A DNA stretch of 57,969 bases from Candidatus Tiamatella incendiivivens (lineage in GTDB: Archaea; Thermoproteota; Thermoprotei_A; Sulfolobales; Acidilobaceae), in assembly GCA_015522635.1 (NCBI GenBank), contig WALW01000025.1, positions 1-57,969 on the forward strand, written 5' to 3'. Shown in pieces: positions 35,707-45,470 of this stretch. The number at the start of each line of letters is the position of its first letter. Within the stretch, counting starts at the first letter, position 1. The position numbers were made by a program, and so were the translations under genes. The notes under the pieces were generated by a model. That model searched no databases. It had not been told where the DNA came from and saw only the letters and a list, made by a program, of their open reading frames with translations.

Positions 35707-36304
35707 TGAGTAACCCCATAGTTTTATTCTTTACAATGTAAAATGATGTCACTAAGGGTATGAGGAGTATAGATATTGCCAAGAATACTACGTAGTTTGT
35801 GGCTTGTTCTAGTGTAAACACCTCGAATAGGAATTCTATTATAGAGCCGGCTAGTATTGAGTATGCACCTAGTCTGTATTTGTATAATGATAACCCGCTT
35901 ACGATGAGTGCAAGAACAATCGCGTATACTGATATATTGTATATGGATAAGCCTTGAACTGTAACAGCTAACATTATAGAGGAAAGAGCAGCTGTGAATG
36001 ATGCTATATAGAGGGATTTTAGCAAGTTAGTATTGTATGATAGCTTCCTGTAACATTTTAGTATTTTATCGTATAGATCGGATAATAGACTGTAAATTTC
36101 CTCAGTGTTAGTGAATTTATCGTCTATAACTACCTGAGGCTTCCCACAATATTCTTCTATGTTCATCGTGAGTGTCTCTATACTTCCAAGTAAATCATAT
36201 ATTACCCTCGCCTTTTCCAGGATTATTGTTTTAGTCTCGTCTGATACTTCAGGATCCCCCTTAATCTGTGTCACAGCTTTTCTAAGCAAACTGTAGTAGC
36301 TCAT
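35699..36304 (-). CDS. Membrane protein with four C-terminal helices
   Basis: 201 residues. The first ~95 are helical, charged and probably cytoplasmic; the rest contains about four hydrophobic helices. No family recognised. Its start codon overlaps the stop of the M42 peptidase gene (ATGA) and its end overlaps the metallophosphoesterase gene, so it belongs to that operon. Confidence 0.6.
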   Translation of the reverse strand: MSYYSLLRKAVTQIKGDPEVSDETKTIILEKARVIYDLLGSIETLTMNIEEYCGKPQVVIDDKFTNTEEIYSLLSDLYDKILKCYRKLSYNTNLLKSLYIASFTAALSSIMLAVTVQGLSIYNISVYAIVLALIVSGLSLYKYRLGAYSILAGSIIEFLFEVFTLEQATNYVVFLAISILLIPLVTSFYIVKNKTMGLLIG

Positions 36305-37344
36305 ACTGTTATTCCCTTCTCTAAATATTCCTCAACAACTCTTTCGAGTAACTCGTATGAGAGTTCTATGTCCCTTTTATAGGCCTTCTCAACAGTGGAG
36401 TGAGTATTTTCTGTCGCAACAGTTATAGCTGTAGAGCATATGCCTGCATGCGTGCCTGCAGCTGCATCTGTGCCTCCCTGTGCTACCGCTATCTGTAAGC
36501 TGAGTCTTGAATCTTTTGCCTGTTGCATGATCCACTTCGAGAGGGGGATGCAGGATACGTATGCCCTATCAACCAGTCTTAATACCGGCCCTTTACCCAG
36601 CCCATATCCACCCGTATAGGGCGGCCTGCAACATGTGATCGTGTCTATTGCTATCATGTAGTCTGCATTTAACATATGAGATAAAGCGTACGCTCCTTTC
36701 AAACCTATTTCTTCCTGAACTGTCCATGCGAGAATGATTTTCCTATTCTTTACTCTCTTATCTTTTAGAATACCCGCTAGCTTTAGGAGAATTGCTACTC
36801 CTACTCTATCATCTAACGGTCTCCCGGCTATTACTTCCCCTCCTCGTAGTTCAACATATTTGTGCTCGAGTACAGCAGGGCTAGGGGGTTCGATGCCTAG
36901 ATCGGCTGCTTCATCCTTTGCCTCGGCTCCTATATCAATTCTGTAATCTTCTAATTTAGAAGGCTGTTTATCATCTCTCTTGAGGTGAGGTGGAATTATA
37001 CCTATAATGCCTGGAACATATCCGTTCTCGGTTTTCACTTTTACATGCATAGAATCCAGCATGTTCAGTGGTACTCCTCCTAGTGTTATAAAGTATAGTT
37101 TGCCTTTCTCATCTATACCTGTAACAAGTAAACCTATCTCGTCCATGTGTGCCGCGATTACTAGAGTCTCCTCATAATCTTTTTGGCCTAGAGACAGGTA
37201 AACGTTCCCCATATTATCTTGTGATGGTTGTAATCCTATTTCTTCTAGTTTCCTAGTTATATAGGATCTTATTTCATCCTCGAATCCTGAAGGACCTGGA
37301 GGGATCATTGACTCCTTCAGGAGTTTGATTAATTCGGCTACCAT
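36301..37344 (-). CDS. M42-family aminopeptidase
   Basis: 347 residues. Metal ligands and catalytic residues of the M42 (TET/deblocking aminopeptidase) family are visible: AAHMDEIGLLV, RPLDDRVGVAILL, TVQEEIGLKGA, IAIDT and the C-terminal GGTDAAAGTHAG. The enzyme trims peptides in the cytoplasm, usually as a dodecamer, with two metal ions. It fits a peptide-using lifestyle. It lies 12 bases after the cobalamin-binding-like gene. Confidence 0.93.
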   Translation of the reverse strand: MVAELIKLLKESMIPPGPSGFEDEIRSYITRKLEEIGLQPSQDNMGNVYLSLGQKDYEETLVIAAHMDEIGLLVTGIDEKGKLYFITLGGVPLNMLDSMHVKVKTENGYVPGIIGIIPPHLKRDDKQPSKLEDYRIDIGAEAKDEAADLGIEPPSPAVLEHKYVELRGGEVIAGRPLDDRVGVAILLKLAGILKDKRVKNRKIILAWTVQEEIGLKGAYALSHMLNADYMIAIDTITCCRPPYTGGYGLGKGPVLRLVDRAYVSCIPLSKWIMQQAKDSRLSLQIAVAQGGTDAAAGTHAGICSTAITVATENTHSTVEKAYKRDIELSYELLERVVEEYLEKGITV

Positions 37345-37356
37345 CTTCCATCACGG

Positions 37357-38166
37357 TTAGATTATTCTGTACTTTATTTCTTTTAAAATATCGAGTAGAG
37401 CTGGGCCATAATGCGCTAGGCTGTTTGGTTCTATTATTATTAACCTGTCTTCCTTTAAGGCTCTTAACTTCTGTAAACCCCTTTCCCTCAACCTATGAAT
37501 AATACTCTCTTGGGTGTACTTGGAGTAAGGTTTCGGCTCATATATTATGTAATCGGGATCTTTTTCAAGTATTTGCTTGGGATCAGGATTAATTATCCAT
37601 GTAATTCTCTGATCTCCAAAAATATTGTTAAGCCCTATAGTTCTCAGCGCATGATCTATATATGTTATTCCACCTATGCTGGTTGGCCCTCCTAGATCTA
37701 CTTCATAGTAAACAGTGCCTATAGACTGCTCAGCTGCTAGATTATGTATCTTACTCATCATTTTCTGGGCTAACAGCCTACCCTCCGACATTTTATTTAT
37801 GACTATCCCCACCGTTACCGTGTTTGAAAGTATATCATAGAGGTTCACTGGAAGCGGAATTGGCACGGTGGTATAACCTTTCTCCTCCAGTTCATAAATC
37901 TTATCTCTCTGTGCTCCTGTCGTTACTAGTATGAGATCCGGTTTTAGTTGTTCTAGAATTCTATAGTTCACTTTATAGTAAGAACCGACCTTAGGTTTCT
38001 CTTTGGCTTCTGGGGGTTTATCACAAAATACGCTTACACCAGCTAGTTTGTCTTCTGCTCCTAATGAGTATATAGTGTCTGTTATTGCTGGTGCTAGGCT
38101 AACTATTCTCTGCGGATCATCGGGTAATTGTATATGTTTTCCTAAGATCTCGGAGTAAATTTTCAT
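37357..38166 (-). CDS. BtuF/FepB-like substrate-binding domain protein without signal peptide
   Basis: About 269 residues of the helical-backbone (class III) binding-protein fold: PQRIVSLAPAITDTIYSLGAEDKLAGVS at the N-terminus and LKPDLILVTTGAQRDKIYELE afterwards, as in cobalamin/iron-siderophore binders. There is no signal peptide, no lipobox and no C-terminal anchor, unlike the other binding proteins here, so it seems cytoplasmic. I start at ATG 38166 (GGTG six bases upstream); a GTG at 38178 is also open. It is divergent from the B12-dependent mutase genes, which suggests handling of cobalamin; this link is an inference. Confidence 0.75.
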   Translation of the reverse strand: MKIYSEILGKHIQLPDDPQRIVSLAPAITDTIYSLGAEDKLAGVSVFCDKPPEAKEKPKVGSYYKVNYRILEQLKPDLILVTTGAQRDKIYELEEKGYTTVPIPLPVNLYDILSNTVTVGIVINKMSEGRLLAQKMMSKIHNLAAEQSIGTVYYEVDLGGPTSIGGITYIDHALRTIGLNNIFGDQRITWIINPDPKQILEKDPDYIIYEPKPYSKYTQESIIHRLRERGLQKLRALKEDRLIIIEPNSLAHYGPALLDILKEIKYRII

Positions 38167-38215
38167 TCCCGACACCACTGTTTACTCTTATTGGTTATGT
38201 AGTATTTTTATTGTT

Positions 38216-38234
38216 GTTGGATATCTTATCCAAC
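38216..38234. promoter_or_regulatory. Perfect palindrome in the mutase divergent promoter region
   Basis: GTTGGATATCTTATCCAAC: eight-base arms with a three-base centre and no mismatch, between the divergent cobalamin-binding-like gene and the methylmalonyl-CoA mutase gene. It lies just upstream of AT-rich boxes for both directions, as expected for an operator of a dimeric regulator. Confidence 0.6.
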
Positions 38235-38277
38235 ACTCACCATATAGTGGAAAACATGCTGTAAAAACTTTATTTCC

Positions 38278-38287
38278 CTTTATAAAC
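38278..38287 (+). promoter_or_regulatory. Putative TATA box of the methylmalonyl-CoA mutase operon
   Basis: CTTTATAAAC lies about 45 bases before the TTG start at 38332. The transcript would start near 38310 and carry the AGGTGG ribosome binding site. Confidence 0.5.
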
Positions 38288-38331
38288 AAGAAACCAATTA
38301 GTGGATAATTCTATTTATAGGTGGATAAACC

Positions 38332-40032
38332 TTGCCCCGTTTATTCAAAGAAGAAGCTGTGAAGAAAATAGAAGAAGACCTGAAAAGGTGGGAAAAGGAG
38401 ACTCTGCCAAAAAGCCTAAAACGTTATCCTGAAAGGATGGATGAATTCACGACACTAAGTGACATAGAAGTAGGCAGAATATATACTCCTGCACACATCA
38501 ATGATTTTGACTACTATGAAAAACTAGGATTCCCTGGAGAGTATCCCTATACTAGAGGAGTACACGCCACTATGTATAGGGGAAGATTATGGACTATGCG
38601 GATGTTCTCTGGCTTCGGAGGGCCTGAAGAAACCAATCAGAGGCTAAAATTCCTCATATCACACGGAGAAACAGGGTTAAGCCTAGCATTCGACTATCCT
38701 ACACTAGTAGGTATCGACTCGGACGACCCCATGGCTAGAGGCGAAGTAGGTATAGTGGGAGTCGCTGTAGATACATTGAGGGATATGGAGATAATATTCG
38801 ACAACATCAATATGGGCGAAGTAACTACCAATATGACGATAAATCCACCAGCTCCTGTGTTACTTGCAATGTATGTTGCAGTAGCAGAGAAGCAAGGGGT
38901 ACCTTACGAGAAAGTAGGGGGTACAACTCAAAACGATCCTCTTAAAGAGTTCATAGCTCAGAAAAGCTATGTCTTTCCTCCCGAACCAGCTGTTAAAGTA
39001 GCAATGGACTTGATTGAGTGGAGTGTAAAGAACCTTCCGAAATGGAATCCAATAAGCATCAGTGGCTACCATATTAGAGAGGCCGGTTCAGATGCTGTTC
39101 AGGAACTAGCGTTCACAATAGCTGATGGAATAGAATACGTCCGTCAATTAATATCAAGAGGATTGGATGTAGACAGCTTTGCTCATAGGCTTAGCTTCTT
39201 CTGGGATTCGCATATAAACTTTTTCGAGGAGATCGCGAAGTTCAGAGCAGCCAGAAGGATGTGGGCTAAAATAATGAAGGAATGGTTCCATGCGAAAAAG
39301 GAGAGGAGCCTATGGATGAGATTTCATACACAAACTGCCGGTGTAAGCCTAACGGCTCAGCAGCCATGGAATAACATTGTCAGAACAACCATCGAGGCTC
39401 TGGCGGCAGTGCTAGGGGGAACCCAAAGCCTTCACACTAATAGCTTCGATGAGCCTTTCAGGGTACCCAGCGAATTCGCTGCAAAGATAGCTCTTCGTAC
39501 ACAGCAAATAATAGCATACGAGTCGGGCGCTGCAGACACCATTGATCCCTTAGCAGGTAGCTACTATGTTGAGTGGCTAACCGATGAAATAGAAGAGAGA
39601 GCCTGGAGATATATAGATAGGATAGAAAGAATGGGAGGTATGCTTGAAGCAGTAAAGAAAGGATTCCCGCAGAGAGAGCTTACCGAGACATCGTATAAAT
39701 TCCAGAAGGACGTAGACGAAGGCAAGAAGTTCATTGTAGGCGTGAATATATTCGTAGATGAAGATGTTGATGAGATTAGAAACGTCCCTCTACTTGACTT
39801 TAACCAAGAAGAAATAGAGAAGAGGCAAACTGAAAGGCTGAAGTTTATAAAATCTATGAGGAGTAAAGAGAAGGTTGAAAATGCGTTAGCTGAGCTCGAG
39901 AGAACAGCTACTCGTGGAGAAAATGTTATGCCTTATATACTAGAAGCTGTCAGAGCTTATGCTACACTAGGAGAGATTATGAATGCGCTGAAAAGAGTAT
40001 ATGGCGTTTATGTGGAACCTCCTATTTACTGA
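38332..40032 (+). CDS. mcmA1: Methylmalonyl-CoA mutase, large (catalytic) subunit
   Basis: 566 residues, the length of the separate catalytic chain found in archaea. Landmarks: [49 protein letters not shown] and the long [13 protein letters not shown] segment. It converts (R)-methylmalonyl-CoA to succinyl-CoA with adenosylcobalamin in the cytoplasm, linking propionyl-CoA, Val, Ile and Met breakdown to the citric acid cycle. The B12 domain is not fused; it is encoded by the next gene. The TTG start has AGGTGG seven bases upstream. Confidence 0.95.
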   Translation: MPRLFKEEAVKKIEEDLKRWEKETLPKSLKRYPERMDEFTTLSDIEVGRIYTPAHINDFDYYEKLGFPGEYPYTRGVHATMYRGRLWTMRMFSGFGGPEETNQRLKFLISHGETGLSLAFDYPTLVGIDSDDPMARGEVGIVGVAVDTLRDMEIIFDNINMGEVTTNMTINPPAPVLLAMYVAVAEKQGVPYEKVGGTTQNDPLKEFIAQKSYVFPPEPAVKVAMDLIEWSVKNLPKWNPISISGYHIREAGSDAVQELAFTIADGIEYVRQLISRGLDVDSFAHRLSFFWDSHINFFEEIAKFRAARRMWAKIMKEWFHAKKERSLWMRFHTQTAGVSLTAQQPWNNIVRTTIEALAAVLGGTQSLHTNSFDEPFRVPSEFAAKIALRTQQIIAYESGAADTIDPLAGSYYVEWLTDEIEERAWRYIDRIERMGGMLEAVKKGFPQRELTETSYKFQKDVDEGKKFIVGVNIFVDEDVDEIRNVPLLDFNQEEIEKRQTERLKFIKSMRSKEKVENALAELERTATRGENVMPYILEAVRAYATLGEIMNALKRVYGVYVEPPIY

Positions 40033-40045
40033 GGTGTCAGTGAAT

Positions 40046-40468
40046 ATGGAAAAGAAGCCTGTTAAGGTGCTAGTAGCTAAAATAGGTCTCGACGGTCATG
40101 ATAGAGGAGCTAAGGTTATTGCTAGAGCACTGAAGGATGCAGGTATGGAAGTGGTATATACTGGGATAAGGCAGACGCCTGATCAAGTTGTTCTATCAGC
40201 CATAGAAGAAGATGTGGATGTTATTGGAGTAAGTATACTCAGCGGCGCGCACGTCCATCATGTTAAGAGACTTATAGAATTGTTAAAACGAGAGGGTGGA
40301 TCGGATATTCCAGTAGTAGTCGGGGGAACCATACCGATCCCTGATGTTGATACCTTGAAGCTGATAGGAGTTAAAGAGGTATTCTTGCCTGGGACTTCTC
40401 TAAAATACATTGTAGATACTGTTAGGAGGCTCTATGAGGAGAGGAATTCTGTTGAGGGACATAATTGA
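40046..40468 (+). CDS. mcmA2: Methylmalonyl-CoA mutase, small B12-binding subunit
   Basis: About 140 residues with the cobalamin signature D-x-H-x-x-G (LDGHDRG; D16, H18, G21), the SVILSGAH-like loop (SILSGAH) and VVGGTIP. The His replaces the lower axial ligand of B12. I begin at ATG 40046, 13 bases after the large-subunit stop, with GAGGTG nine bases upstream; longer in-frame versions would overlap the previous gene and add residues foreign to the family. The 3' end overlaps the GTPase gene by up to 35 bases. Confidence 0.93.
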   Translation: MEKKPVKVLVAKIGLDGHDRGAKVIARALKDAGMEVVYTGIRQTPDQVVLSAIEEDVDVIGVSILSGAHVHHVKRLIELLKREGGSDIPVVVGGTIPIPDVDTLKLIGVKEVFLPGTSLKYIVDTVRRLYEERNSVEGHN

Positions 40469-41429
40469 GTTATTTGAAGAGGCAAAGAAGGGGAAACTAA
40501 GAGCTATAGGTCGTCTTTTAACTATCGTAGAAAACTCCAGTGTAGACGTGCTTGAACTACTTGAATACATGTCAAGCCATGGTGGCAACGCGCAAGTAAT
40601 AGGTATAACTGGTATTCCGGGAGCTGGAAAGTCAACATTGATCTCTAAAATGATAGGTGAATATAGGAAACAGAATTATAAAGTGGCTGTAGTTGCTATC
40701 GATCCCTCTAGCCCTATCACGCAAGGATCACTTATGGGTGATAGGCTTAGGATGCAACAGTTTGCTACGGATAGAGGTGTCTTCATAAGGAGCATGTCAA
40801 CCAGAGGATTGAAGGGAGGGCTAAGCATAGCTAGCATGTCAACTATAGAAGTCTTTGACGCATTGGGCTATGACAAAATTTTAGTTGAGACTGTCGGCGT
40901 GGGCCAGTCGGATGTCGATATAATGAATGCTGCCCACACGATTATCGTTGTTACAATGCCTGGGGCAGGAGACGATATTCAAGCTTTGAAAGCTGGCGTG
41001 ATGGAAATAGGGAACATATATGTTATCAATAAGAGTGATAAACCTGAGGCTTCTAGGACCTTCGAGTACTTGAAGTTCTCTTTAGATAAGGGGGACATTG
41101 GCCTTATCGAAAAGGATTGGGTGCCTAGAATAGTCAAAACATCTGCTATAATGGGACAGGGTATTAAAGAATTAGTCAATATTATTGAGGAGCACTGGAA
41201 TCATGTTAAGAGCAAGGGATTGGCTAAAGAGAAACTTGTCTCGAGGAGGCTGTTACTTTCTAAGCTTTTGCTTGAGCGTGTTTTCTCGGAGAGTTTGCAG
41301 GAATCTTTTAGAGATTTAGATGGTACGTTAAAGAAAAGGATAGTTGAAGGCAAAGATTATCGTTCTGTTACCCGTATGCTAGCGAAGAAAGCTGTTTCAA
41401 AAATGATAGATAGGGTTGACCAGTCATAG
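40434..41429 (+). CDS. meaB: MeaB/ArgK-type G-protein chaperone of methylmalonyl-CoA mutase
   Basis: About 331 residues. Walker [10 protein letters not shown] (60-68), [27 protein letters not shown] and the GTP-specificity motif NKSD are present. The protein loads and protects the cofactor of the mutase. The ATG at 40434 has AGGAGG four bases upstream; a TTG at 40452 with GAGGAGAGG six bases upstream is an equally good start and would shorten the overlap. It ends the mutase operon and is convergent with the IMP dehydrogenase gene (six-base overlap). Confidence 0.95.
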   Translation: MRRGILLRDIIELFEEAKKGKLRAIGRLLTIVENSSVDVLELLEYMSSHGGNAQVIGITGIPGAGKSTLISKMIGEYRKQNYKVAVVAIDPSSPITQGSLMGDRLRMQQFATDRGVFIRSMSTRGLKGGLSIASMSTIEVFDALGYDKILVETVGVGQSDVDIMNAAHTIIVVTMPGAGDDIQALKAGVMEIGNIYVINKSDKPEASRTFEYLKFSLDKGDIGLIEKDWVPRIVKTSAIMGQGIKELVNIIEEHWNHVKSKGLAKEKLVSRRLLLSKLLLERVFSESLQESFRDLDGTLKKRIVEGKDYRSVTRMLAKKAVSKMIDRVDQS

Positions 41430-42659
41430 AAGCAGGTCATGAGGTTTTATTTCTCTCTTAGCTGACTCTGATAATATTCCTAGTCTCGCATTCCACGCTT
41501 CTTTTATGGAGGATGCTCCTGCATATCCTAGGCTTGCCTGTAGTGTGTTAATAATTCTTTCAATTACTTCTGTGAGACACCCGGAATACTCGACAAACCC
41601 CTCTACTCCCTCTGAGATTCTTTTCACTGTTCTACCGTATCTATCTGCGGCATACCTTCTATGAACAGCTGATGAACTGGCCATACCTCTGTATAACTTA
41701 TAGTTCTTCCCTCCAATAGTTACTATGGGGGATGCAGCTTCCTTTGTTCCTGCTAGGAATCTCCCTAGCATAACTGCTGATGCACCAGCGATTAAGGATT
41801 TGGCTATATCAGAAGGATTTCTTATGCCTCCATCGGCCACTATAGGTGTTTTTCCATGCAGACCAAGCTCTTCTAGAGCCTCCCTAACCTGCATTACTGC
41901 CCATAGGGTGGGTGCAGCTGCACCAGTTACTTCTCCTGTACTGCAAATGCTTCCACTGGAAACACCTACACGTAATCCGCTTACATTTTCTATTCTAGAA
42001 ATCACATCCAATGTAGCCTGTTTTGTACCAATGTTTCCTATTATGAGATCGGACTCTAATTGAGGGGATAATTTGGCAAGCGAAGATATAACGTTTTCAT
42101 TATGCGCGTGAGCAACGTCTACTACAAGTACATTTGCTTTACCGTTTAACCTCTCTATTCTCTTACTATCAAAAGGCGATACTGCAGCTCCTACCACGAG
42201 TTTCCCGTCATCGTCTACTGCTGGCTTACCTTTATATTCCATCATTACCCTGAGATAGGCTGATATTTCTACTATTTCATCGAGCGTAACGTTTTCAGGG
42301 TTCTCTATAACTATTCTATATCCCGAACTAGTTTTTTCAAGCCTAACAAACCTATTAGGATTCATGTAATCCTCGATGAGATTCGTGGCTTCAGTTTCTT
42401 TTACTTTTAGGATCTGGTTCTCCTGTTCCTCTATACTAATATTTCTATGAATAACGCCTAGTCCTCCTAGTTGAGATAATTTAATCGCTAGTTCTGCTTC
42501 AGTAACCGTATCCATAGGACTAGAGACTATCGGGATACTTAGCTTGATTTTATCCGTCAGATTGGTTGTCAAGTCAACTTGGTTAGGTTCTACCTTAGAT
42601 AGCCCTGGTATTATTACAACATCGTCGAATACTAGTATTCTATCACTTAATCGATTCAT
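41424..42659 (-). CDS. guaB: IMP dehydrogenase with shortened regulatory region
   Basis: 411 residues. The catalytic loop SSGSICSTGEVTGAAAPT (C239), the DGGIRNPSDIAKSLIAGA phosphate site, YRGMASSSAV and the flap with an Arg-Tyr pair (DRYGRTV, EGVEGFVEYSG) identify IMP dehydrogenase, which makes XMP for GMP synthesis. Usual enzymes are about 485 residues with two CBS domains; here only ~80 residues separate the halves (about 80-160), with one weak CBS-like remnant (KPAVDDDGKLVVGAAVS). GMP reductase is less likely because of the Arg-Tyr flap. Confidence 0.82.
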   Translation of the reverse strand: MNRLSDRILVFDDVVIIPGLSKVEPNQVDLTTNLTDKIKLSIPIVSSPMDTVTEAELAIKLSQLGGLGVIHRNISIEEQENQILKVKETEATNLIEDYMNPNRFVRLEKTSSGYRIVIENPENVTLDEIVEISAYLRVMMEYKGKPAVDDDGKLVVGAAVSPFDSKRIERLNGKANVLVVDVAHAHNENVISSLAKLSPQLESDLIIGNIGTKQATLDVISRIENVSGLRVGVSSGSICSTGEVTGAAAPTLWAVMQVREALEELGLHGKTPIVADGGIRNPSDIAKSLIAGASAVMLGRFLAGTKEAASPIVTIGGKNYKLYRGMASSSAVHRRYAADRYGRTVKRISEGVEGFVEYSGCLTEVIERIINTLQASLGYAGASSIKEAWNARLGILSESAKREIKPHDLLL

Positions 42660-42685
42660 TTACAAAACCTCCTTGATTTCCGGTT

Positions 42686-44005
42686 TCAATGGACATTGTT
42701 GATTTTAAATATTGTTATTCTATCGGGTTTAAAATGCCCATTTCTAAGGACTATAGCTTGAAACTTTAATCGAGTGTTCAAACTAGATAACTCCTCTATA
42801 CCTAGTCCAGTTATCTCTGAAACCCCTCTAATGTATGTTAGATTTTGATTAGCAAAAACTATGAAGGTACCTGTATTGGAGTAAACCGTCGAACTCAGAT
42901 CCCAGGGGTTTTGCGTTGCGTATATTATTCTTAGCTTCTTGCTTCTAGATTCCCTGAAGAGATGATGGGCTTTATTAGATTTGAATATGCCAGGTAAGAC
43001 TCTCCATGCCTCATCTATTATCAGAACCTTTTCTATACTAGGTTTATCCTCGACGAGTTTCTTTACGGTGTTTTCATCGAATTCATTTAATATGTTGAGA
43101 TTTGTATAACTTGTTAAATGTTTATCTTTCAGTAGCATCAATAAATCTCCTTTCGGATCTATAATGTTAACATTTACTTTCTTTTTGAGAAAACTCGAGC
43201 TGATTATGTAGAGTAGCGTTGTTTTACCTGCTCCGGTGGGTCCGATGATTCCCACATGCCTTTCGAAATCATCAACCCATTTCAAACAGTATAGCAAACC
43301 TTCGATGCCTCTTCCAATACATATGTTATTAGAGGATTCAGGGGCTCCTGGAGTCACTAGGGCTTCGAAATCATCGTATATTGTGTTTTTCCTTATTGCG
43401 ATCTGGTTCTTTATTAGATCGACGATAAGGTTTGGATCGCGAAAAATTTCTTTTTCAACGATTTTCTTTGGATGTGATCCGAGTAATGATGATAACTCTA
43501 CTCCTAGGAACTCTATGTGTTTTTCCAGCTCGTTAGTATCATTAGAGCATAGAATGATTACTTTTGTATTGTGAAAACCTATATCATTTATTTTACTTAT
43601 AAGATGATCGTATTCATCGCTGGTTTTCGATTTAATAAATTCCTCATACCTTTTAATGTTGACTAGTTTCTTAGCGGTTCTCCGTTTATCTAGCGGAACA
43701 TACGTATCGATTATATATGAGTAAATTTTTTCATTTATTGTTGATAGGTGAGCTATTTTCCTCGATATTTGTGAAAATTTGTCCGCAGAAACTAATGTAG
43801 TATATGGAAGGTTCAGTTTGATTTTTATGCAGAACAAACTGTTAGTTGAAGAGAGAAAAGAGCTTTCCAGTCTTAATATCCCATCTGCATTGATCGAGTA
43901 TTTCTTGGGAGATACTCTGGATCCTATGACTGGTTTGCCCGATTTATAGATATTTCTAATTATCAATATAAGTGACAATGCAATGATGAGGGATACATAG
44001 TTCAC
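42686..44005 (-). CDS. cedB: VirB4/HerA-like ATPase, CedB candidate
   Basis: 439 residues. One N-terminal membrane helix (YVSLIIALSLILIIRNIY) precedes a cytoplasmic ATPase with Walker A GPTGAGKT (255-262) and Walker B VLIIDEA (327-333), then a sensor-like ATQNPWDLSS region, as in HerA/VirB4/TraC ATPases. In the crenarchaeal Ced system such an ATPase (CedB) powers DNA import. It starts with GTG, nine bases after the polytopic membrane gene. It may be shorter than the Sulfolobus CedB. Gene neighbours support the call; homology itself cannot be tested here. Confidence 0.7.
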   Translation of the reverse strand: MNYVSLIIALSLILIIRNIYKSGKPVIGSRVSPKKYSINADGILRLESSFLSSTNSLFCIKIKLNLPYTTLVSADKFSQISRKIAHLSTINEKIYSYIIDTYVPLDKRRTAKKLVNIKRYEEFIKSKTSDEYDHLISKINDIGFHNTKVIILCSNDTNELEKHIEFLGVELSSLLGSHPKKIVEKEIFRDPNLIVDLIKNQIAIRKNTIYDDFEALVTPGAPESSNNICIGRGIEGLLYCLKWVDDFERHVGIIGPTGAGKTTLLYIISSSFLKKKVNVNIIDPKGDLLMLLKDKHLTSYTNLNILNEFDENTVKKLVEDKPSIEKVLIIDEAWRVLPGIFKSNKAHHLFRESRSKKLRIIYATQNPWDLSSTVYSNTGTFIVFANQNLTYIRGVSEITGLGIEELSSLNTRLKFQAIVLRNGHFKPDRITIFKINNVH

Positions 44006-44014
44006 TTATCGAAT

Positions 44015-45460
44015 TCACCCCCGTATGGGTATGTATGGGAATACCCTGCTTCCTAGAAGCTTAGCCAGCTGTCTCGCTATCAGTACAAGTATGGCTATAT
44101 ACAGGATTGGCATGAGCATTAGTTGGAAGAACACGTTTGATATAATGAAATATATTGAGTCTGTAGTTACTCCCAGGAAGTCCTTGACATAATAGTATCT
44201 TAATTTATCGTAGTTTGGAGTTCCTGTTTTCTTTCCCTCTAGGCGAATAATTAAGTTGCTAGTGTTTGCTTGGTTGACGGATGTTATCCTATATGAGGTG
44301 CCGGATAATCCTAACCACTCCCATTTACCATTACTGGAAAAGTTGCAGTTTTCGCAAGATATAACATCAATTCTTATGCCATCTGGTATTCTAAGGCCAA
44401 TATAAGCTTGACTGGGCCCGCTATATTTTATTGAGATCATGCAACCGGTAGAGGATTTTTCATCTATGGATATTGATGAGATTTTTACTTCGAGTAAGCT
44501 TCTATATATAATTGCATAGTTAGAGTCCATCCACAGGATGAAGGGAGATACTATATCAAGAGTTACCCTGGATTCCTTAATGGAATAATCTGTGGAGGGA
44601 TCTACTGGATATGGAGTTGCAGGGAACGAAATTCCGTCAATAATAAAGTAGGTATAAAACTCCTTGTTCGAAGGAAGGCCTTTCTCAGCTAAACTAGCGT
44701 CAATATATCCTCCGTCTGAAAGATATCTAGCAATCAAAACCCGTCCTCCGTTTTCCATAACCTTAAACTCCACAGGAAATGACGTATTAATGGGTGGTTC
44801 AGCGTTATAGAAGCTTGTTCTAACTATCGGGTAGCTTATCCCCCAATTCAGAAGATCATTCGGGTGAGTTGAGATTGGAGACATTGGCGGTGTAAATGCT
44901 TGTGTGAAAGCTGGTAGTAATGGTAAACCAATGTAGAATATTATGGAGAGCGAGATAAGCCATGCTCCTGCAGATCTACCGAGTCGGAAAGGCATTGCAA
45001 TAAGCATTATTCCCATAGCGATAAGAGCAAACCAATAAGATTGGAAGAAATAACCCGATATTTTCATGAAACTTATTGTTATCATATTATAGGATACTAG
45101 CCTTATTACGGGGCCTAATATATCTCCGTATAGGATTAAGGATTTCAAAGCCTTAAATGCTGTGTAATAAGCTATTAGGAGAAGCCGTTGCTGGCCTAGG
45201 AAATCCAGTGTAGTGTCCGTCCATGCATAGAAGCCTTCCCAGCTGGATCCCAGTATTTTGGCTAGTTCAATTATTCCTGTTTTAATGAAGTCTATGGATA
45301 CCAATAAAGTGAAAGTTAGGATAGAGTCTTTAATTAGGTTTGGCCCCCATCTCTTCAAGGAATAAATAGGAAAAGGTAGTGCATAGATTAGCACTCCTAG
45401 ATAATAAGTTAAAAAGGACAGATAAAAGGCTACTTCAACGAAGTCATCGACGTTTAACAT
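44015..45460 (-). CDS. cedA: Polytopic membrane protein, CedA (VirB6-like) candidate
   Basis: 481 residues. About six helices in the first ~190 residues (including MPFRLGRSAGAWLISLSIIF), then a ~230-residue beta-rich outside domain with NxS/T sites, and one or two helices at the C-terminus. This fits a CedA/VirB6-type channel with a large exterior loop. The N-terminal hairpin loop FPIYSLKRWGPNLIKDSI closely resembles the loop of the small pilin candidate encoded upstream. The ATG has GGTGAT eight bases upstream. DNA translocation is inferred from gene order with the VirB4-like ATPase and two-helix small protein. Confidence 0.7.
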   Translation of the reverse strand: MLNVDDFVEVAFYLSFLTYYLGVLIYALPFPIYSLKRWGPNLIKDSILTFTLLVSIDFIKTGIIELAKILGSSWEGFYAWTDTTLDFLGQQRLLLIAYYTAFKALKSLILYGDILGPVIRLVSYNMITISFMKISGYFFQSYWFALIAMGIMLIAMPFRLGRSAGAWLISLSIIFYIGLPLLPAFTQAFTPPMSPISTHPNDLLNWGISYPIVRTSFYNAEPPINTSFPVEFKVMENGGRVLIARYLSDGGYIDASLAEKGLPSNKEFYTYFIIDGISFPATPYPVDPSTDYSIKESRVTLDIVSPFILWMDSNYAIIYRSLLEVKISSISIDEKSSTGCMISIKYSGPSQAYIGLRIPDGIRIDVISCENCNFSSNGKWEWLGLSGTSYRITSVNQANTSNLIIRLEGKKTGTPNYDKLRYYYVKDFLGVTTDSIYFIISNVFFQLMLMPILYIAILVLIARQLAKLLGSRVFPYIPIRG

Positions 45461-45470
45461 TACTTAACTA

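Noticed and set aside
40001-40045. Longer N-terminus for the mutase B12 subunit
   Set aside because: The added residues overlap the large-subunit gene and do not resemble the family; ATG 40046 has a GAGGTG site.
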